The notes under the pieces are model-generated. The model worked only from the letters and a program-made list of their open reading frames with translations, searched no databases and had not been told where the DNA came from. This document shows positions 8,600 through 18,514 of a DNA stretch of 64,000 bases, piece after piece (positions within the stretch are counted from its first letter, which is position 1; the number at the start of each line of letters is the position of its first letter). Both the position numbers and the translations under genes were made by a program. Source of the stretch: JAJFUE01 sp039683515. GTDB lineage: Bacteria > Sumerlaeota > Sumerlaeia > MVZB01. The DNA lies in contig JBDKRG010000044.1 of assembly GCA_039683515.1 (NCBI GenBank), positions 1 to 64,000 on the forward strand. Direction: 5' to 3'.

Positions 8600-8766
8600 A
8601 AGTCCAAACACGAAATACACGAAATCGGCCACGAAATACATGAAAAATTGGATTCCAATTTTGTCGCAGAGACGCAGAGATGAGCAGAGATGCAGAGAAT
8701 CGGATTTTTATTCGGGATCGAAAAACAAAATTCTCGCTCTGCCACTCTGCCTCTCTGCGACAAAAA
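8600..8766. repeat. F7 and F2 micro-repeats, inverted pair, inside the etf cluster
   Basis: 8600-8649 holds CACGAAATACACGAAATCGG-type units. 8659-8698 holds TTTGTCGCAGAGACGCAGAG and further CAGAG units. 8731-8766 holds the reverse complement ending CTCTCTGCGACAAAAAA. The two F2 blocks can pair. The second block ends 6 nt from the stop codon of the oxidoreductase gene at 8772. Confidence 0.9.
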
Positions 8767-8771
8767 ATGGT

Positions 8772-10646
8772 TTAATTTTCCGCGCTGTGGAGGCCGCCGG
8801 CGCCGGCCTTGAACTCGAGCACGCCGTGTTCCCGGTCGTCGGGGTTGGCCTTCGAGCAGTTCCACAGGCAACCGCCGCAGTGGACGCATTTCTCGCGGTC
8901 GAACTCGGGGGCGCCGCCGCCGGCCCGCGCCGCGATCGCCTGCGCCGAGCAGACCTCGACGCACGTCTGCGTGGAGCACTGGTTGCAGATCTCGGGGTGC
9001 AGGAACGCGACGTGGTCGGCGTAGCCGGCCGGCGCCTGGACCTTGCCGCCCATGAGGAGCGCGTCCTGGTGCGAGACGAGGAGTTGGCCGTCGAGCTCGA
9101 TCGCGGGCCAGCCGACTTTTTCCATGAGCGCGTCGTGGAGCGCCGCGCCGCGCGCCTTGCAGTCGGCGCGGATGCGCTCGATTTCGGCGGGGGCGATGCG
9201 GCCGCGGTAATAATCTTCGATCGACGGGATCCGCTCGTGCGGCGGAATCTGCTTGCCCGGCATGTTGAGCGCGCCGCCGGTCAGGCCGGTCAGTCCCATG
9301 CCGATCATCCCCTGGATGAAGCCGCTGCAGAAGCCGTCGCGCGCTTTCTCGGCGACCTTCGCTTCGGCGTCGACCCAGCTGGCGCGCCGCCGGGCGACGT
9401 AGGCCGCCTCGAGGTTTTCCTTCGTGAATTCCTTGCCGGCGCGCAGGAGTTCCAACACGCCCTCGGCCAGCTGCACGCCGGTCGTCCACGCCTCGTCGAC
9501 GCCCGAGCCGGTCAGGACGTTTGTCGAGCCGGAGCCCTCGCCGATCCGCGCGTAGCCGTTGCCGGCCAGGTGCGGCTCGCCGCGGCGGCCGGCCTCTTGC
9601 AGGGTTTTTGCGCCCCACGACCGCAGCCGCCCGCCCTGGATGTGCTTCCAGATTGCCGGGTGCTGCATCCAGTGCTGGAGGTAGCGGTACGACGTGCGGA
9701 CCGGGTTGTCGAACCACGACGGGACGAAGATGCCGAGCGAGGCGACGCGGTCGGGGTAGATATACATGAAGCCGAAAATCTCGGGCTCGGGGTAGCCGAA
9801 CGTGTGGAAGACGGTCCCGGGCTCGAGCGCGCAGCTCTCGGGCAGGTCGACGACCATCTTCATGCCGACGGCCCATTCGCGCTGGTGGTGGCCCTCGGGC
9901 ATGCCCAGTTCCTTGTCGAGCTGGCGGCCGACGGGGCCGACCGGGCCGTCGCCGATGACGGTCAGCGCGGCCTTGATGTCCATGCCCGGCATGTAGCAGG
10001 CGTCGGGCTTGCCCTGCTTGTCGACCCCCTGGTCGGCCAGGCGGATGCCGACGACGCGGCCGTCCTCGGTGAGCGCCCTGGCCACCGGCGTGCCGGGCCA
10101 GATCTGGACCATGCCGGACCCCATCACTTGGGAGCCGACCCACTGGTTAAACTGGCCGATCGACGTCACGTAGCCGCCGTGTTTTTCGAGGAACGGCGGG
10201 ATGTAGGGGAGCCGGAAGGCGCAGTCCTCGTAGAACGGGTTGAGCGCCTTGGTGAGGTTGAGCGCCGCGTCGCCGAGCTTCATGAGCGCCGGCCGGCGGC
10301 TCGCGCCGATCGGGTCGAGCAGGTAGAGAACTTTTTCCTTTTTGACGGGGGCGGTCAGCGGGATCTGCGCCGGGTCGAAGTCGGGGAAGCTGGCGCGGAT
10401 GCCGCGCGCCTTGGTGACGACGCCCGAGACGCCGAAGCCGATGTCGTCGGCGCGCTCGTAGCAGATGACCTGCGGCGGCATGCCGGGTATCGCCTTGCTG
10501 TCGATCGGGTGGTCGGCGTCGGCCAGGCCGCGCGACAGGGTCGTGAGGAATCCGCCCATGGCCGGGCCGAACCCCACGCAGGCGATATCGACGTCCATCG
10601 ACTGGCGAAGGCTGTCGTCGGCGTTCTGGTCGAGCTGTTCGTTCAT
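8772..10646 (-). CDS. ETF-quinone oxidoreductase, fused FixC-FixX/EtfC-EtfX type
   Basis: This 624-aa flavoprotein likely moves electrons from ETF to quinone at the membrane face. An N-terminal FAD motif (DIACVGFGPAMGG) is followed by an ETF-QO/FixC-like body with a second conserved FAD patch (IGEGSGSTNVLTGSGVDEA). The C-terminal 80 residues are a ferredoxin with two cysteine sets, C-x2-C-x4-C-x3-C and C-x2-C-x2-C-x3-C (CVHCGGCLWNC), enough for two 4Fe-4S clusters. Mammalian-type ETF-QO has a single cluster, while the EtfX subunit of EtfABCX complexes carries two. I start at 10646 (MNEQLDQ), which has AGGATGG upstream; 10658 is the alternative. etfB and etfA follow on the same strand. Confidence 0.85.
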   Translation of the reverse strand: MNEQLDQNADDSLRQSMDVDIACVGFGPAMGGFLTTLSRGLADADHPIDSKAIPGMPPQVICYERADDIGFGVSGVVTKARGIRASFPDFDPAQIPLTAPVKKEKVLYLLDPIGASRRPALMKLGDAALNLTKALNPFYEDCAFRLPYIPPFLEKHGGYVTSIGQFNQWVGSQVMGSGMVQIWPGTPVARALTEDGRVVGIRLADQGVDKQGKPDACYMPGMDIKAALTVIGDGPVGPVGRQLDKELGMPEGHHQREWAVGMKMVVDLPESCALEPGTVFHTFGYPEPEIFGFMYIYPDRVASLGIFVPSWFDNPVRTSYRYLQHWMQHPAIWKHIQGGRLRSWGAKTLQEAGRRGEPHLAGNGYARIGEGSGSTNVLTGSGVDEAWTTGVQLAEGVLELLRAGKEFTKENLEAAYVARRRASWVDAEAKVAEKARDGFCSGFIQGMIGMGLTGLTGGALNMPGKQIPPHERIPSIEDYYRGRIAPAEIERIRADCKARGAALHDALMEKVGWPAIELDGQLLVSHQDALLMGGKVQAPAGYADHVAFLHPEICNQCSTQTCVEVCSAQAIAARAGGGAPEFDREKCVHCGGCLWNCSKANPDDREHGVLEFKAGAGGLHSAEN

Positions 10647-10747
10647 GCGGTCAACCATCCTGGGTTACTCGAAGCCCCCGGCGCGAAACCACGCGGGCTG
10701 GCATATTATCCTGAAATATGAATAAAGGGGCGAGGAGAAAGTGAGCA

Positions 10748-10861
10748 AATTGCGGATTGCGGATTGTGAAATGTGGGGCCGGCGCCCCCGCCGGCCATGA
10801 AGCTCCGGAGGAGCGACACGTGGGTTGGGATCGAAATAACACGTGTCGCTCCTACGGAGCT
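10748..10861. repeat. F4 repeat, single R1 unit and GTAG hairpin
   Basis: 10748-10766 is ATTGCGGATTGCGGATTGTG (F4). 10771-10796 is one R1 hairpin unit (GGCCGGCG-CCCC-CGCCGGCC). 10801-10822 and 10840-10861 form a 22-nt inverted repeat around ACACGTG words, with a CTAC (GTAG on the minus strand) at 10852-10855. Together they fill most of the 10647-10877 gap; no gene is seen there. Confidence 0.85.
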
Positions 10862-10877
10862 TTGGTTTCCGGCTTAT

Positions 10878-11315
10878 TTACGCCGGTTTTAAAATTTTGC
10901 GCAGTTCCATCAGCAGCACGCCGAGGCGGTTCTGGCCGTGGCCTTCGGTGCCGCAGCCCCAATAGGTGTCGTCGGTCGTGGTTTCGATCAGCTCCTCGTC
11001 GCCGGTCGAGAGGAGCAGTTGTTTTAAGGGCTCGTTCTGCGCGAACTTGGCGCGCAGGGCCCGGCGCATGACGTCTTCCTTCACTTCTTCCCAGTCGGGG
11101 CGGAGCGGCAGGCCGCGGTCGCGGCCGATCCGCGCGGCGTCGCGCGGCGTGGGCGCGAGCCTCACCGTCTCGACGTGCCCGGTGCCGGCGAACTTCTGCG
11201 CCTGAAAATAGTGTTCCGTCGTCGGCCACGGCGCGCCGTCGAGTTCGAACTCCTGCCGCCAGAAATTCGAGAACTCGCCGTAAGGCTCGTTGATGCGGTA
11301 GAACCTGATTGCCAT
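10878..11315 (-). CDS. NADAR family protein (YbiA-like N-glycosidase)
   Basis: This 145-aa protein is full length for the NADAR/YbiA family. It shows the family landmarks FYRINEPYGEFSNFW near the start, TTEHYFQAQKF at residues about 32-42, the central helix VMRRALRAKFAQN, and the C-terminal TTDDTYWGCGTEGHGQNRLG. Known members hydrolyse N-glycosidic bonds in riboflavin-pathway intermediates or remove ADP-ribose from nucleic acid bases. The role here is likely metabolite or nucleic-acid damage clean-up in the cytosol. GGGGTAA precedes the ATG. It stands alone on the minus strand and no ADP-ribosyltransferase is nearby. Confidence 0.9.
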   Translation of the reverse strand: MAIRFYRINEPYGEFSNFWRQEFELDGAPWPTTEHYFQAQKFAGTGHVETVRLAPTPRDAARIGRDRGLPLRPDWEEVKEDVMRRALRAKFAQNEPLKQLLLSTGDEELIETTTDDTYWGCGTEGHGQNRLGVLLMELRKILKPA

Positions 11316-11364
11316 CGCGTTTACCCCGGGAACCGCGTCAGCGGTTCAGGAATTCATCGAAACA

Positions 11365-11499
11365 CTATGCCTTGAGGCTGTTGATCCATTCCTGATGGAA
11401 GGCTTCCTGCTCCTCGACGGTCGCGGGGGCTTCCGCTCGCGCCGATGGTTTGTCCGCCCTTGTCGCAACCAGTTTCGGCCCGGCGGCGTGGCGTGTCAA
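11365..11499 (-). CDS. Possible small protein or gene remnant
   Basis: A short minus-strand frame ends with a plausible protein tail (VEEQEAFHQEWINSLKA) and a TAG stop at 11365. It is open back to a stop at 11533 but has no ATG; a TTG at 11499 would give 44 residues. GC-rich third positions in the last 20 codons and the absence of any other gene in 11316-11707 support a real or decayed gene. I recognise no family. The rest of this gap holds the GAACCGC hairpin copy at 11329-11346. Confidence 0.25.
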   Translation of the reverse strand: MTRHAAGPKLVATRADKPSARAEAPATVEEQEAFHQEWINSLKA

Positions 11500-11707
11500 G
11501 CCGCAGAGGGCCGGTTCCCATATGCCGGCGATTCACGCATTCGCTGCGCCTCGGCCCGTCCCGGCGCCGCCGCGACTAAAAGAATTTGGCTTTTTACAAT
11601 TTTCTGACAAGATTTTACGGCGATCTGACCATGGCCGATGGAAGATGAATTATGTTTTTCATGGAGCATCGAGGCGTAGCTCCATTTCGCCTTGGAGGCA
11701 TGAAGCC

Positions 11708-13006
11708 ATGCGAAACATGTTTGTGGCCCTGCTGCTGGTCGTCCTTGCGCAGGGGGCGTGGGCGGGGCCGGTGCGGCTGGACACGGCCGTGAGCAAGCCG
11801 ATCCTGGCCGCGGGGCAGAAGCAGACCGTTTACCTCAAGGTGGGCCTGACCGGCGTCAAGCCCGACAAGCCCGGCTCGCGCATCCCGGCCAACATCGCGA
11901 TCGTGCTCGACCGGTCGGGCTCGATGAGCGGCGTGAAACTCGCCGCCGCGCGCGAGGCCGCCATCGACGCCATCCGTCGCCTGAGCCGCGACGACATCGT
12001 CTCGGTCGTGACCTACGACGACACGGTCGAGGTCCTCGTCCCGGCGACGCGGCTGACCGATCCCGAGAGCGTCATCGCGAAGGTGCGGCAGATCGGGTGG
12101 GGCAACTCGACGGCGCTGTTCGCCGGCGTCAGCAAGGGCTCGGAGGAATTGCACAAGTTCATGGGGCGCGACCGCGTCAGCCGCATGGTGCTGCTCTCGG
12201 ACGGCCTGGCGAACGTGGGGCCGAGCTCGCCTTCGGACCTGCAGGAGCTCGGGACGTCGCTCGGGCGCGAGGGGATCGGCGTGACCACCATCGGCCTGGG
12301 GCTCGATTACAACGAGGACCTCATGTCGAAGCTCGCCGCGGCGAGCAACGGGCGGCATTACTTCGTGCGCGAGCCGGCCGAGCTGGCGCGCGCGTTCGAC
12401 AAGGAATTCGGCGACGTCATGACGATCGTCGCGCAGGAGGTCCGGCTCGAGATCAAGTGCGCCGACGGCGTGCGCCCGGTCCGGGTGCTCGGGCGCGGCG
12501 GCGACGTGCGCGGCCAGACGGTGCGCCTCGATTTGAACCAGCTCTACAGCGACTTCGAGCGCAGCGCCATCTTCGAGCTGGAAGTCCCGGCCGGCGAGGC
12601 AAAGCAGGCGCGCGAGGTCGCGAGCGTCATGGTCGATTTCAGCAACATGCAGACGCGCGCGCGGGAGAAGCTGAGCAACTCCGTCGGCGTGCGCTTCACC
12701 GACTCGGCCGCCGAGGCCGATCGCAGCGAAAACCGCGACGTCATGATCCTGGTCGTCGAGCAGATCGGCGCCGAGCGGAACATGATGGCGACCGAGCTGC
12801 GCGACAAGGGCGAAATCGACAAGGCCCGCCAACTGCTCCTTTCGAACTCCGCGTTTTTGTCGGATAATGCAGCCCGATATAAATCGGAGATGCTGGACCA
12901 ACAAAATTGGCTCAATAAGGCGGACGCGGCGAACCTCGATCCAGCCAAGTGGCAGATGCAACGCAAGCAGATGAGGCAATACCAGAACAAGGCCACCATT
13001 AAATAA
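11708..13006 (+). CDS. Secreted VWA-domain protein
   Basis: This 432-aa exported protein starts at 11708, where a classical signal peptide begins (MRNMFVALLLVVLAQGAWAG). Longer frames add about 86 residues of non-coding character. A von Willebrand factor A domain occupies residues about 62-250, with an intact metal-ion-dependent adhesion site DRSGSMSG at 68-75 and the later Thr/Asp positions (LLSDGLANVGPS). The C-terminal 150 residues are beta-rich then helical, without a recognised domain. A histidine kinase gene follows 11 nt after the stop, and a response regulator after that. This suggests a surface or periplasmic binding protein co-expressed with, or sensed by, the two-component system. 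Confidence 0.85.
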   Translation: MRNMFVALLLVVLAQGAWAGPVRLDTAVSKPILAAGQKQTVYLKVGLTGVKPDKPGSRIPANIAIVLDRSGSMSGVKLAAAREAAIDAIRRLSRDDIVSVVTYDDTVEVLVPATRLTDPESVIAKVRQIGWGNSTALFAGVSKGSEELHKFMGRDRVSRMVLLSDGLANVGPSSPSDLQELGTSLGREGIGVTTIGLGLDYNEDLMSKLAAASNGRHYFVREPAELARAFDKEFGDVMTIVAQEVRLEIKCADGVRPVRVLGRGGDVRGQTVRLDLNQLYSDFERSAIFELEVPAGEAKQAREVASVMVDFSNMQTRAREKLSNSVGVRFTDSAAEADRSENRDVMILVVEQIGAERNMMATELRDKGEIDKARQLLLSNSAFLSDNAARYKSEMLDQQNWLNKADAANLDPAKWQMQRKQMRQYQNKATIK

Positions 13007-13020
13007 CGGAAGGTTATTTG

Positions 13021-14637
13021 TTGAGGCGTCGGTTGATCATTGTCTTTGTGCTGCTCGTCGTGGGGCCGCTTCTGTTGCTGGCCGGGCTCGGGGCGAAATG
13101 GGCTCGGCTCGAGCGGGAGCGGCTTCAGTTTCAATTTCGCGAGCTTCTGGCCGGGAAGCTGCGCGACATCGACGGCTCGCTCGCTCGCGTGATCCAGAAG
13201 AACGAGCGCGAGCTGGTCGAGCTGATCCGCGACCCGCCGGCCGAGTTGGACGGCTTGCGCGAAAGGCACCCGTGGGTCCGGCAGGCGTTTCTGCTCGATC
13301 CCGAAGGCAAGTTGCTCTTTCCGGACCTGCGGGCGCCCTCGGCCGGCGACATGGCGTTCATCGACCGCACGCGCGAGATCTGGCTGCGTGGCGAGCTGTT
13401 GCGGCGGCGGCCGGGCCTGGGTCCGGCGGCGCAGGCAATGCAGATGTTATCGAACCAGGCCGTGCCGATGCAGGGGATGGACCCCGGCAGCGCGGGCGAG
13501 GCGAGCGGGTGGTACACGTGGTATTGGGGGAGCGGGCTCAACCTGATCTATTACCACTGGCTGGGTGACGGCCGCTGCCTCGGGGTCGAGCTCGACCGCG
13601 TCAGGTTGCTTGCCGATCTCATCGGGCAGATGCCCGACACCGCGTCCCGCAACGACCGGCTGGCCGACGGCCGGATCGCCCTGCGCGACTCCAACGGCGC
13701 GCTCCTTTACCAGTGGGGCGCGTATGCGTACCAGGCGAACGAAAAGCAGGCGGCGGCGCAGGCGCTCTCGGCGCCGCTCCAGTCGTGGCGGCTCGAGTAT
13801 TACGCCCCGGCGAGCCTCTTTGCCGCGGCGGGGGGGCTCGCGTTCAGCTACGTCGCGGGGTTCGCCGCGGTCGCGCTGGCGCTCATCGGCCTGGCGGTTT
13901 ACTTCTACCGCGAGAGCACGCGCGAGTTGCGCCTGGCCGGCCAGCGCGTCAGTTTCGTCAACCAGGTCTCGCACGAGCTCAAGACGCCGCTCACGAACGT
14001 GCGGCTCTACGCCGAGCTCCTTCAGCAGCATCTGGATGGCGAGGACGAGACGGCGCAGCGGCATTTGAACATCGTCGTCGAGGAATGCGGGCGGCTGTCG
14101 CGCCTCATCGGGAACGTGCTGACGTTCGGCCGCAGCCAGCGCGGCGCGCTTACGATCCACCCGACCCCCGGCCGCGTCGACGAGATCATCCAGCGCGTTC
14201 TCGACGGCTACCGCCCGGCGCTCGAGCGGCGCGGGATCCGGGTGCAATACAGCCCGGGCAAGGCGACGCAGGTCATGGTCGCGGCCGACGTCGTCGAGCA
14301 GATCGTGGGCAACCTGCTGAGCAACATCGAGAAGTACGCCGCGGCCGGCGGCGTGGCGGAGATTGCGAGCGAGCAGCGCGACGGGATGACGCTGATCACG
14401 GTCGCCGATCACGGGCCGGGCATTCCGGCCGCCGAGCGGGAGAACGTGTTCAGGCCGTTTTACAGGTTGAGCGCCGCGCTTCATGACGGCGCGGCCGGGA
14501 CGGGGATCGGCCTGCCGATCGCGCGGGATCTGGCGCGGCGCCATGGCGGGGACCTCAAGGTCGTCGCGGCGGAGAAAGGCGCGGCGTTCGAGGTGCGGCT
14601 CGCGACGCCGGAAGCGGTGGAAATGGAACGCGGATGA
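13021..14637 (+). CDS. Membrane sensor histidine kinase
   Basis: This 538-aa sensor kinase has an N-terminal membrane helix (LIIVFVLLVVGPLLLLAGLG), a roughly 240-residue extracytoplasmic sensor region, and a second helix (YVAGFAAVALALIGLAVYFY). The HisKA domain carries phospho-acceptor His318 in VSHELKTP. A HATPase domain follows, with N box NLLSNIEKYA, G1 ADHGPGIP and G2 GTGIGLPIA. The start is TTG: two consecutive TTG codons at 13018 and 13021, with GGAAGG at 13008-13013 favouring the second. It lies 14 nt after the VWA gene and ahead of an OmpR-type regulator, so it is the kinase of that pair. Confidence 0.9.
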   Translation: MRRRLIIVFVLLVVGPLLLLAGLGAKWARLERERLQFQFRELLAGKLRDIDGSLARVIQKNERELVELIRDPPAELDGLRERHPWVRQAFLLDPEGKLLFPDLRAPSAGDMAFIDRTREIWLRGELLRRRPGLGPAAQAMQMLSNQAVPMQGMDPGSAGEASGWYTWYWGSGLNLIYYHWLGDGRCLGVELDRVRLLADLIGQMPDTASRNDRLADGRIALRDSNGALLYQWGAYAYQANEKQAAAQALSAPLQSWRLEYYAPASLFAAAGGLAFSYVAGFAAVALALIGLAVYFYRESTRELRLAGQRVSFVNQVSHELKTPLTNVRLYAELLQQHLDGEDETAQRHLNIVVEECGRLSRLIGNVLTFGRSQRGALTIHPTPGRVDEIIQRVLDGYRPALERRGIRVQYSPGKATQVMVAADVVEQIVGNLLSNIEKYAAAGGVAEIASEQRDGMTLITVADHGPGIPAAERENVFRPFYRLSAALHDGAAGTGIGLPIARDLARRHGGDLKVVAAEKGAAFEVRLATPEAVEMERG

Positions 14638-14669
14638 CGCGGTTTGGGCGGATCGGCGCGGATGAGCCG

Positions 14670-14708
14670 GATTCGATTTTCGATTCCGATTACGAGCACG
14701 AGCACGAA
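14670..14708. repeat. F1 micro-repeat between kinase and regulator
   Basis: The block reads TTCGATTTTCGATTCCGATT then ACGAGCACGAGCACGAA. It occupies half of the 86-nt gap and ends 15 nt before the regulator start codon. Confidence 0.85.
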
Positions 14709-14723
14709 TAAGGGACGGGCAAC

Positions 14724-15410
14724 ATGAAAGTGCTGATTGTCGAGGACGACGAGCATATTCGCAATGGGCTCGACGAAATCCTCCGGGGCGAGGGATATGA
14801 AACGTGCCTGGCGGCCGACGGGCGCGCGGGGCTCGAGCTGTTTCGGGCCGAGACGCCCGATTTCGTGTGCCTCGACATCATGATGCCGGGCGTGAACGGC
14901 TACGACGTCTGCCGCGAGCTGCGCCGGCAGTCGCCCAAACTTCCCATCGTGTTCATCAGCGCCAAGAGCGAGGAGATCGACAAGGTCGTCGGCTTCGAGC
15001 TCGGCGCGGACGACTTCATTACAAAGCCTTTTGGAGTCCGCGAGGTCGTGGCGCGGATCCGGGCGGTCACGCGCCGGTGCCTTGCGGCGGCGCCGCAGAG
15101 CGACGAAACCAGTTCCTTCTCGATGGGCGACATTGAAGTTTTCCCCGCGCAGCTCAGGGCCCGCCGCGGCGAGCAGAGCATCGACCTCAGCCTGCGCGAC
15201 GTCAGGATCCTGCGGGCGCTCTGCCGCAATCCGGGCAAGGTCCTTGACCGGCGCGCGCTGTTTGCGTGCGGGTGGGGGATCAATCACCTGCCCAACAGCC
15301 GCACGCTCGACCAGCACATCAGCCAGCTCAGGAAACGGATCGAAATCGACCCGCAGGACCCGGTGATCATCCGGACGGTGCATGGGGTCGGATACAGATA
15401 CGATCAATAA
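14724..15410 (+). CDS. OmpR/PhoB-family response regulator
   Basis: This 228-aa regulator has a receiver domain with acidic pocket EDDE, phospho-acceptor Asp51 in CLDIMMPG, the switch Ser in VFISAKS and the conserved Lys in DDFITKPF. It is followed by a winged-helix DNA-binding domain ending RTVHGVGYRYDQ. An AGGGACGG ribosome site precedes the ATG. It is the cognate partner of the kinase ending at 14637. Targets are unknown; autoregulation of the VWA-kinase-regulator cluster is a reasonable guess. Confidence 0.93.
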   Translation: MKVLIVEDDEHIRNGLDEILRGEGYETCLAADGRAGLELFRAETPDFVCLDIMMPGVNGYDVCRELRRQSPKLPIVFISAKSEEIDKVVGFELGADDFITKPFGVREVVARIRAVTRRCLAAAPQSDETSSFSMGDIEVFPAQLRARRGEQSIDLSLRDVRILRALCRNPGKVLDRRALFACGWGINHLPNSRTLDQHISQLRKRIEIDPQDPVIIRTVHGVGYRYDQ

Positions 15411-15559
15411 AATCCTAAATCCGAATATCTAAATCCTAAACACATTCGAATCCCGAAATTCAAATGCCGGCGGGATTTCATGGGACAGGTCACGTGCTGG
15501 AGTTTCGGGTTTTTAGAATTCGGGTTTGTTTCGGATTTAGATATTCGGATTTAGGATTT
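15410..15559. repeat. 150-bp inverted repeat (F6)
   Basis: A perfect 27-nt arm starting at 15410 (AAATCCTAAATCCGAATATC...) is repeated inverted at 15533-15559. The next 5 nt also pair with one mismatch, and the inner flanks (TCGAATCCCGAAATTC against GAGTTTCGGGTTTTTAG) pair imperfectly. It begins at the stop codon of the response regulator and fills the gap to guaB. It is much more AT-rich than its surroundings. Confidence 0.9.
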
Positions 15560-15602
15560 GTTGACTTACCTCCCCAAACTTGATTGACTCATAGGTTAAA
15601 TA

Positions 15603-15640
15603 CCCCGCACTCGAGTGCCGGGGAGGCCCCGGAGGATTTT
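15603..15640 (+). promoter_or_regulatory. Overlapping hairpins in the guaB leader
   Basis: CCCCGCACTC-GAGTGCCGGGG at 15603-15623 forms one hairpin. CCGGGG-AGG-CCCCGG at 15618-15632 forms a competing one that reaches the ribosome binding site GGAGG at 15631-15635, 10 nt before the guaB ATG. Mutually exclusive stems next to a start codon could modulate translation. It could also be only a repeat, since other intergenic palindromes here look similar. Confidence 0.35.
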
Positions 15641-15645
15641 TTTAT

Positions 15646-17151
<1,506 letters not shown>

Positions 17152-17157
17152 AAAACG

Positions 17158-17188
<31 letters not shown>

Positions 17189-17192
17189 AAAG

Positions 17193-17215
17193 TCGCCCGC
17201 GAGGGCGATTTTTTT
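17193..17215 (+). terminator. Rho-independent terminator of guaB
   Basis: The hairpin TCGCCC-GCGA-GGGCGA is followed by seven T residues, 42 nt after the guaB stop. Confidence 0.85.
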
Positions 17216-17296
17216 ATGGCATACCCACAAGACCCATAGGACCCATTAGAGTGCTTCCAAGAAGTTCTGTCGCGATTCTCGACGAAGAATGTGTGG

Positions 17297-17334
17297 ATTC
17301 GATTACGATTACGACGCACGACGCACGAGGACGA
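17297..17334. repeat. F1 micro-repeat and CCCATAGGACCCAT repeat
   Basis: 17297-17334 carries GATTCGATTACGATTACGAC and CGACGCACG units. Upstream at 17222-17250 is an ACCCATAGGACCCAT pair like the block at 24-57. Nothing else is seen between the guaB terminator and the transporter gene. Confidence 0.8.
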
Positions 17335-17366
17335 ACCGATAACTTTTGTCACGCGCTCTAACCGCT

Positions 17367-18500
17367 CTACCGGCGCCGAATGATGATGTGGATCGTCCAG
17401 ACCGCCATGAGCGGGAGGGCCCCGAGCCAGAAGGCGACGTCGGGGCGGCCGGTGAGTTTCATGAGCACGCCGCCGTAGATCGGGCCGGTGGTCGCCCCGA
17501 GCGCCAGAAGCGCCTCGTGGAAGCCCAGGTTGGAGCCTTTCTCCGGCTCGAGCGTCGAGTAATAGATGCTGAGGGCGTAGGCCATCCCGAGCGCCACGCC
17601 GACGCCCACGAACGGCAGGGCGAGGAGCAGCGGGTGGTGGACCGTGGCCGTCAGCAGGAGCATCAGGATCAGCAGGCCGTAGGCGGCGTGGTACGGCCCT
17701 GGGCTGAAATGCCAGACGCGGGTCGCGCCCATCGCCGCGAACGTCGCGAGCATCGCGCCGAGCCTGAACACGTGAAGCCCGGAGATGAATTCGGGCGCCA
17801 GCGGCGTGGGGCCACTCGCGGCCAGGTAGGGGAAGAGGTAAACGAGCATCCCGGCCACGAAGAAGTTGGACGAGAGGGCGAGCCAGGCGAGGATCTTGTA
17901 GTGGCCGACGCGCGGGTGGATCTCGAGCTGCTCGGGCTTGGCGATCTGGCCCGAGGCCGGGCGCGTGAGGGTCAGGACCGCCAGCGCAACGCAGAAATAG
18001 GCCGCCGCGCCGAGGTAGGGGGCGCGCGTGCCGAGCATTTCGTAGAGGACCGAGTTGGTCGTCGAGCCGAGCATCGCCCCGATGCACCAGCTGATGTTGA
18101 ACCGGGCCAGGACGGCGCTCATCGCCGCCGGCGTCGTGGCATCGCTCAGTGTGCCGATGAACGGCGCCCAGAAGCAGCCCAGCAGCGTGAGCTGCAGCGC
18201 CGAGACGGCGAGGAGGAAAACGAAGCTGTTGGAGACGGGCATCAGCAGGGCGAGCGCGATCTGCGCGGCGAGGCCGGCGAGCATCCACGGCCGGCGGCCG
18301 GTGCGGTCGGAGAGGCGCCCGGCAACCAGGGCCATCGCCGCGTAGCCGCCGTTGCTGAGCATGCCGAGCAGGCCGAGCTGGAATCCGTTGGCGTGGAAGC
18401 GCTCGAGCGCGTCGATGGGCTGGGCGAGCGCCAGCATGAACGCGGCGCACTCGACGAAGAACGCCGGGACGAGGAAATAAATCCAGCGCGGGACGAGCAT
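17367..18500 (-). CDS. Major facilitator superfamily transporter
   Basis: This 377-aa integral membrane protein has about 12 hydrophobic segments. The MFS signature between helices 2 and 3 reads GRLSDRTGRRPWMLAG, and the fourth helix region has FWAPFIGTLSDATTP. It would move a small solute across the inner membrane; the substrate is not identifiable. I start at ATG 18500, 14 nt after the glgC stop, so the two genes are probably cotranscribed. That hints at, but does not prove, a sugar-related substrate. No strong ribosome site is visible. Confidence 0.85.
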   Translation of the reverse strand: MLVPRWIYFLVPAFFVECAAFMLALAQPIDALERFHANGFQLGLLGMLSNGGYAAMALVAGRLSDRTGRRPWMLAGLAAQIALALLMPVSNSFVFLLAVSALQLTLLGCFWAPFIGTLSDATTPAAMSAVLARFNISWCIGAMLGSTTNSVLYEMLGTRAPYLGAAAYFCVALAVLTLTRPASGQIAKPEQLEIHPRVGHYKILAWLALSSNFFVAGMLVYLFPYLAASGPTPLAPEFISGLHVFRLGAMLATFAAMGATRVWHFSPGPYHAAYGLLILMLLLTATVHHPLLLALPFVGVGVALGMAYALSIYYSTLEPEKGSNLGFHEALLALGATTGPIYGGVLMKLTGRPDVAFWLGALPLMAVWTIHIIIRRR

Positions 18501-18514
18501 CGGAATGAAGCCAA

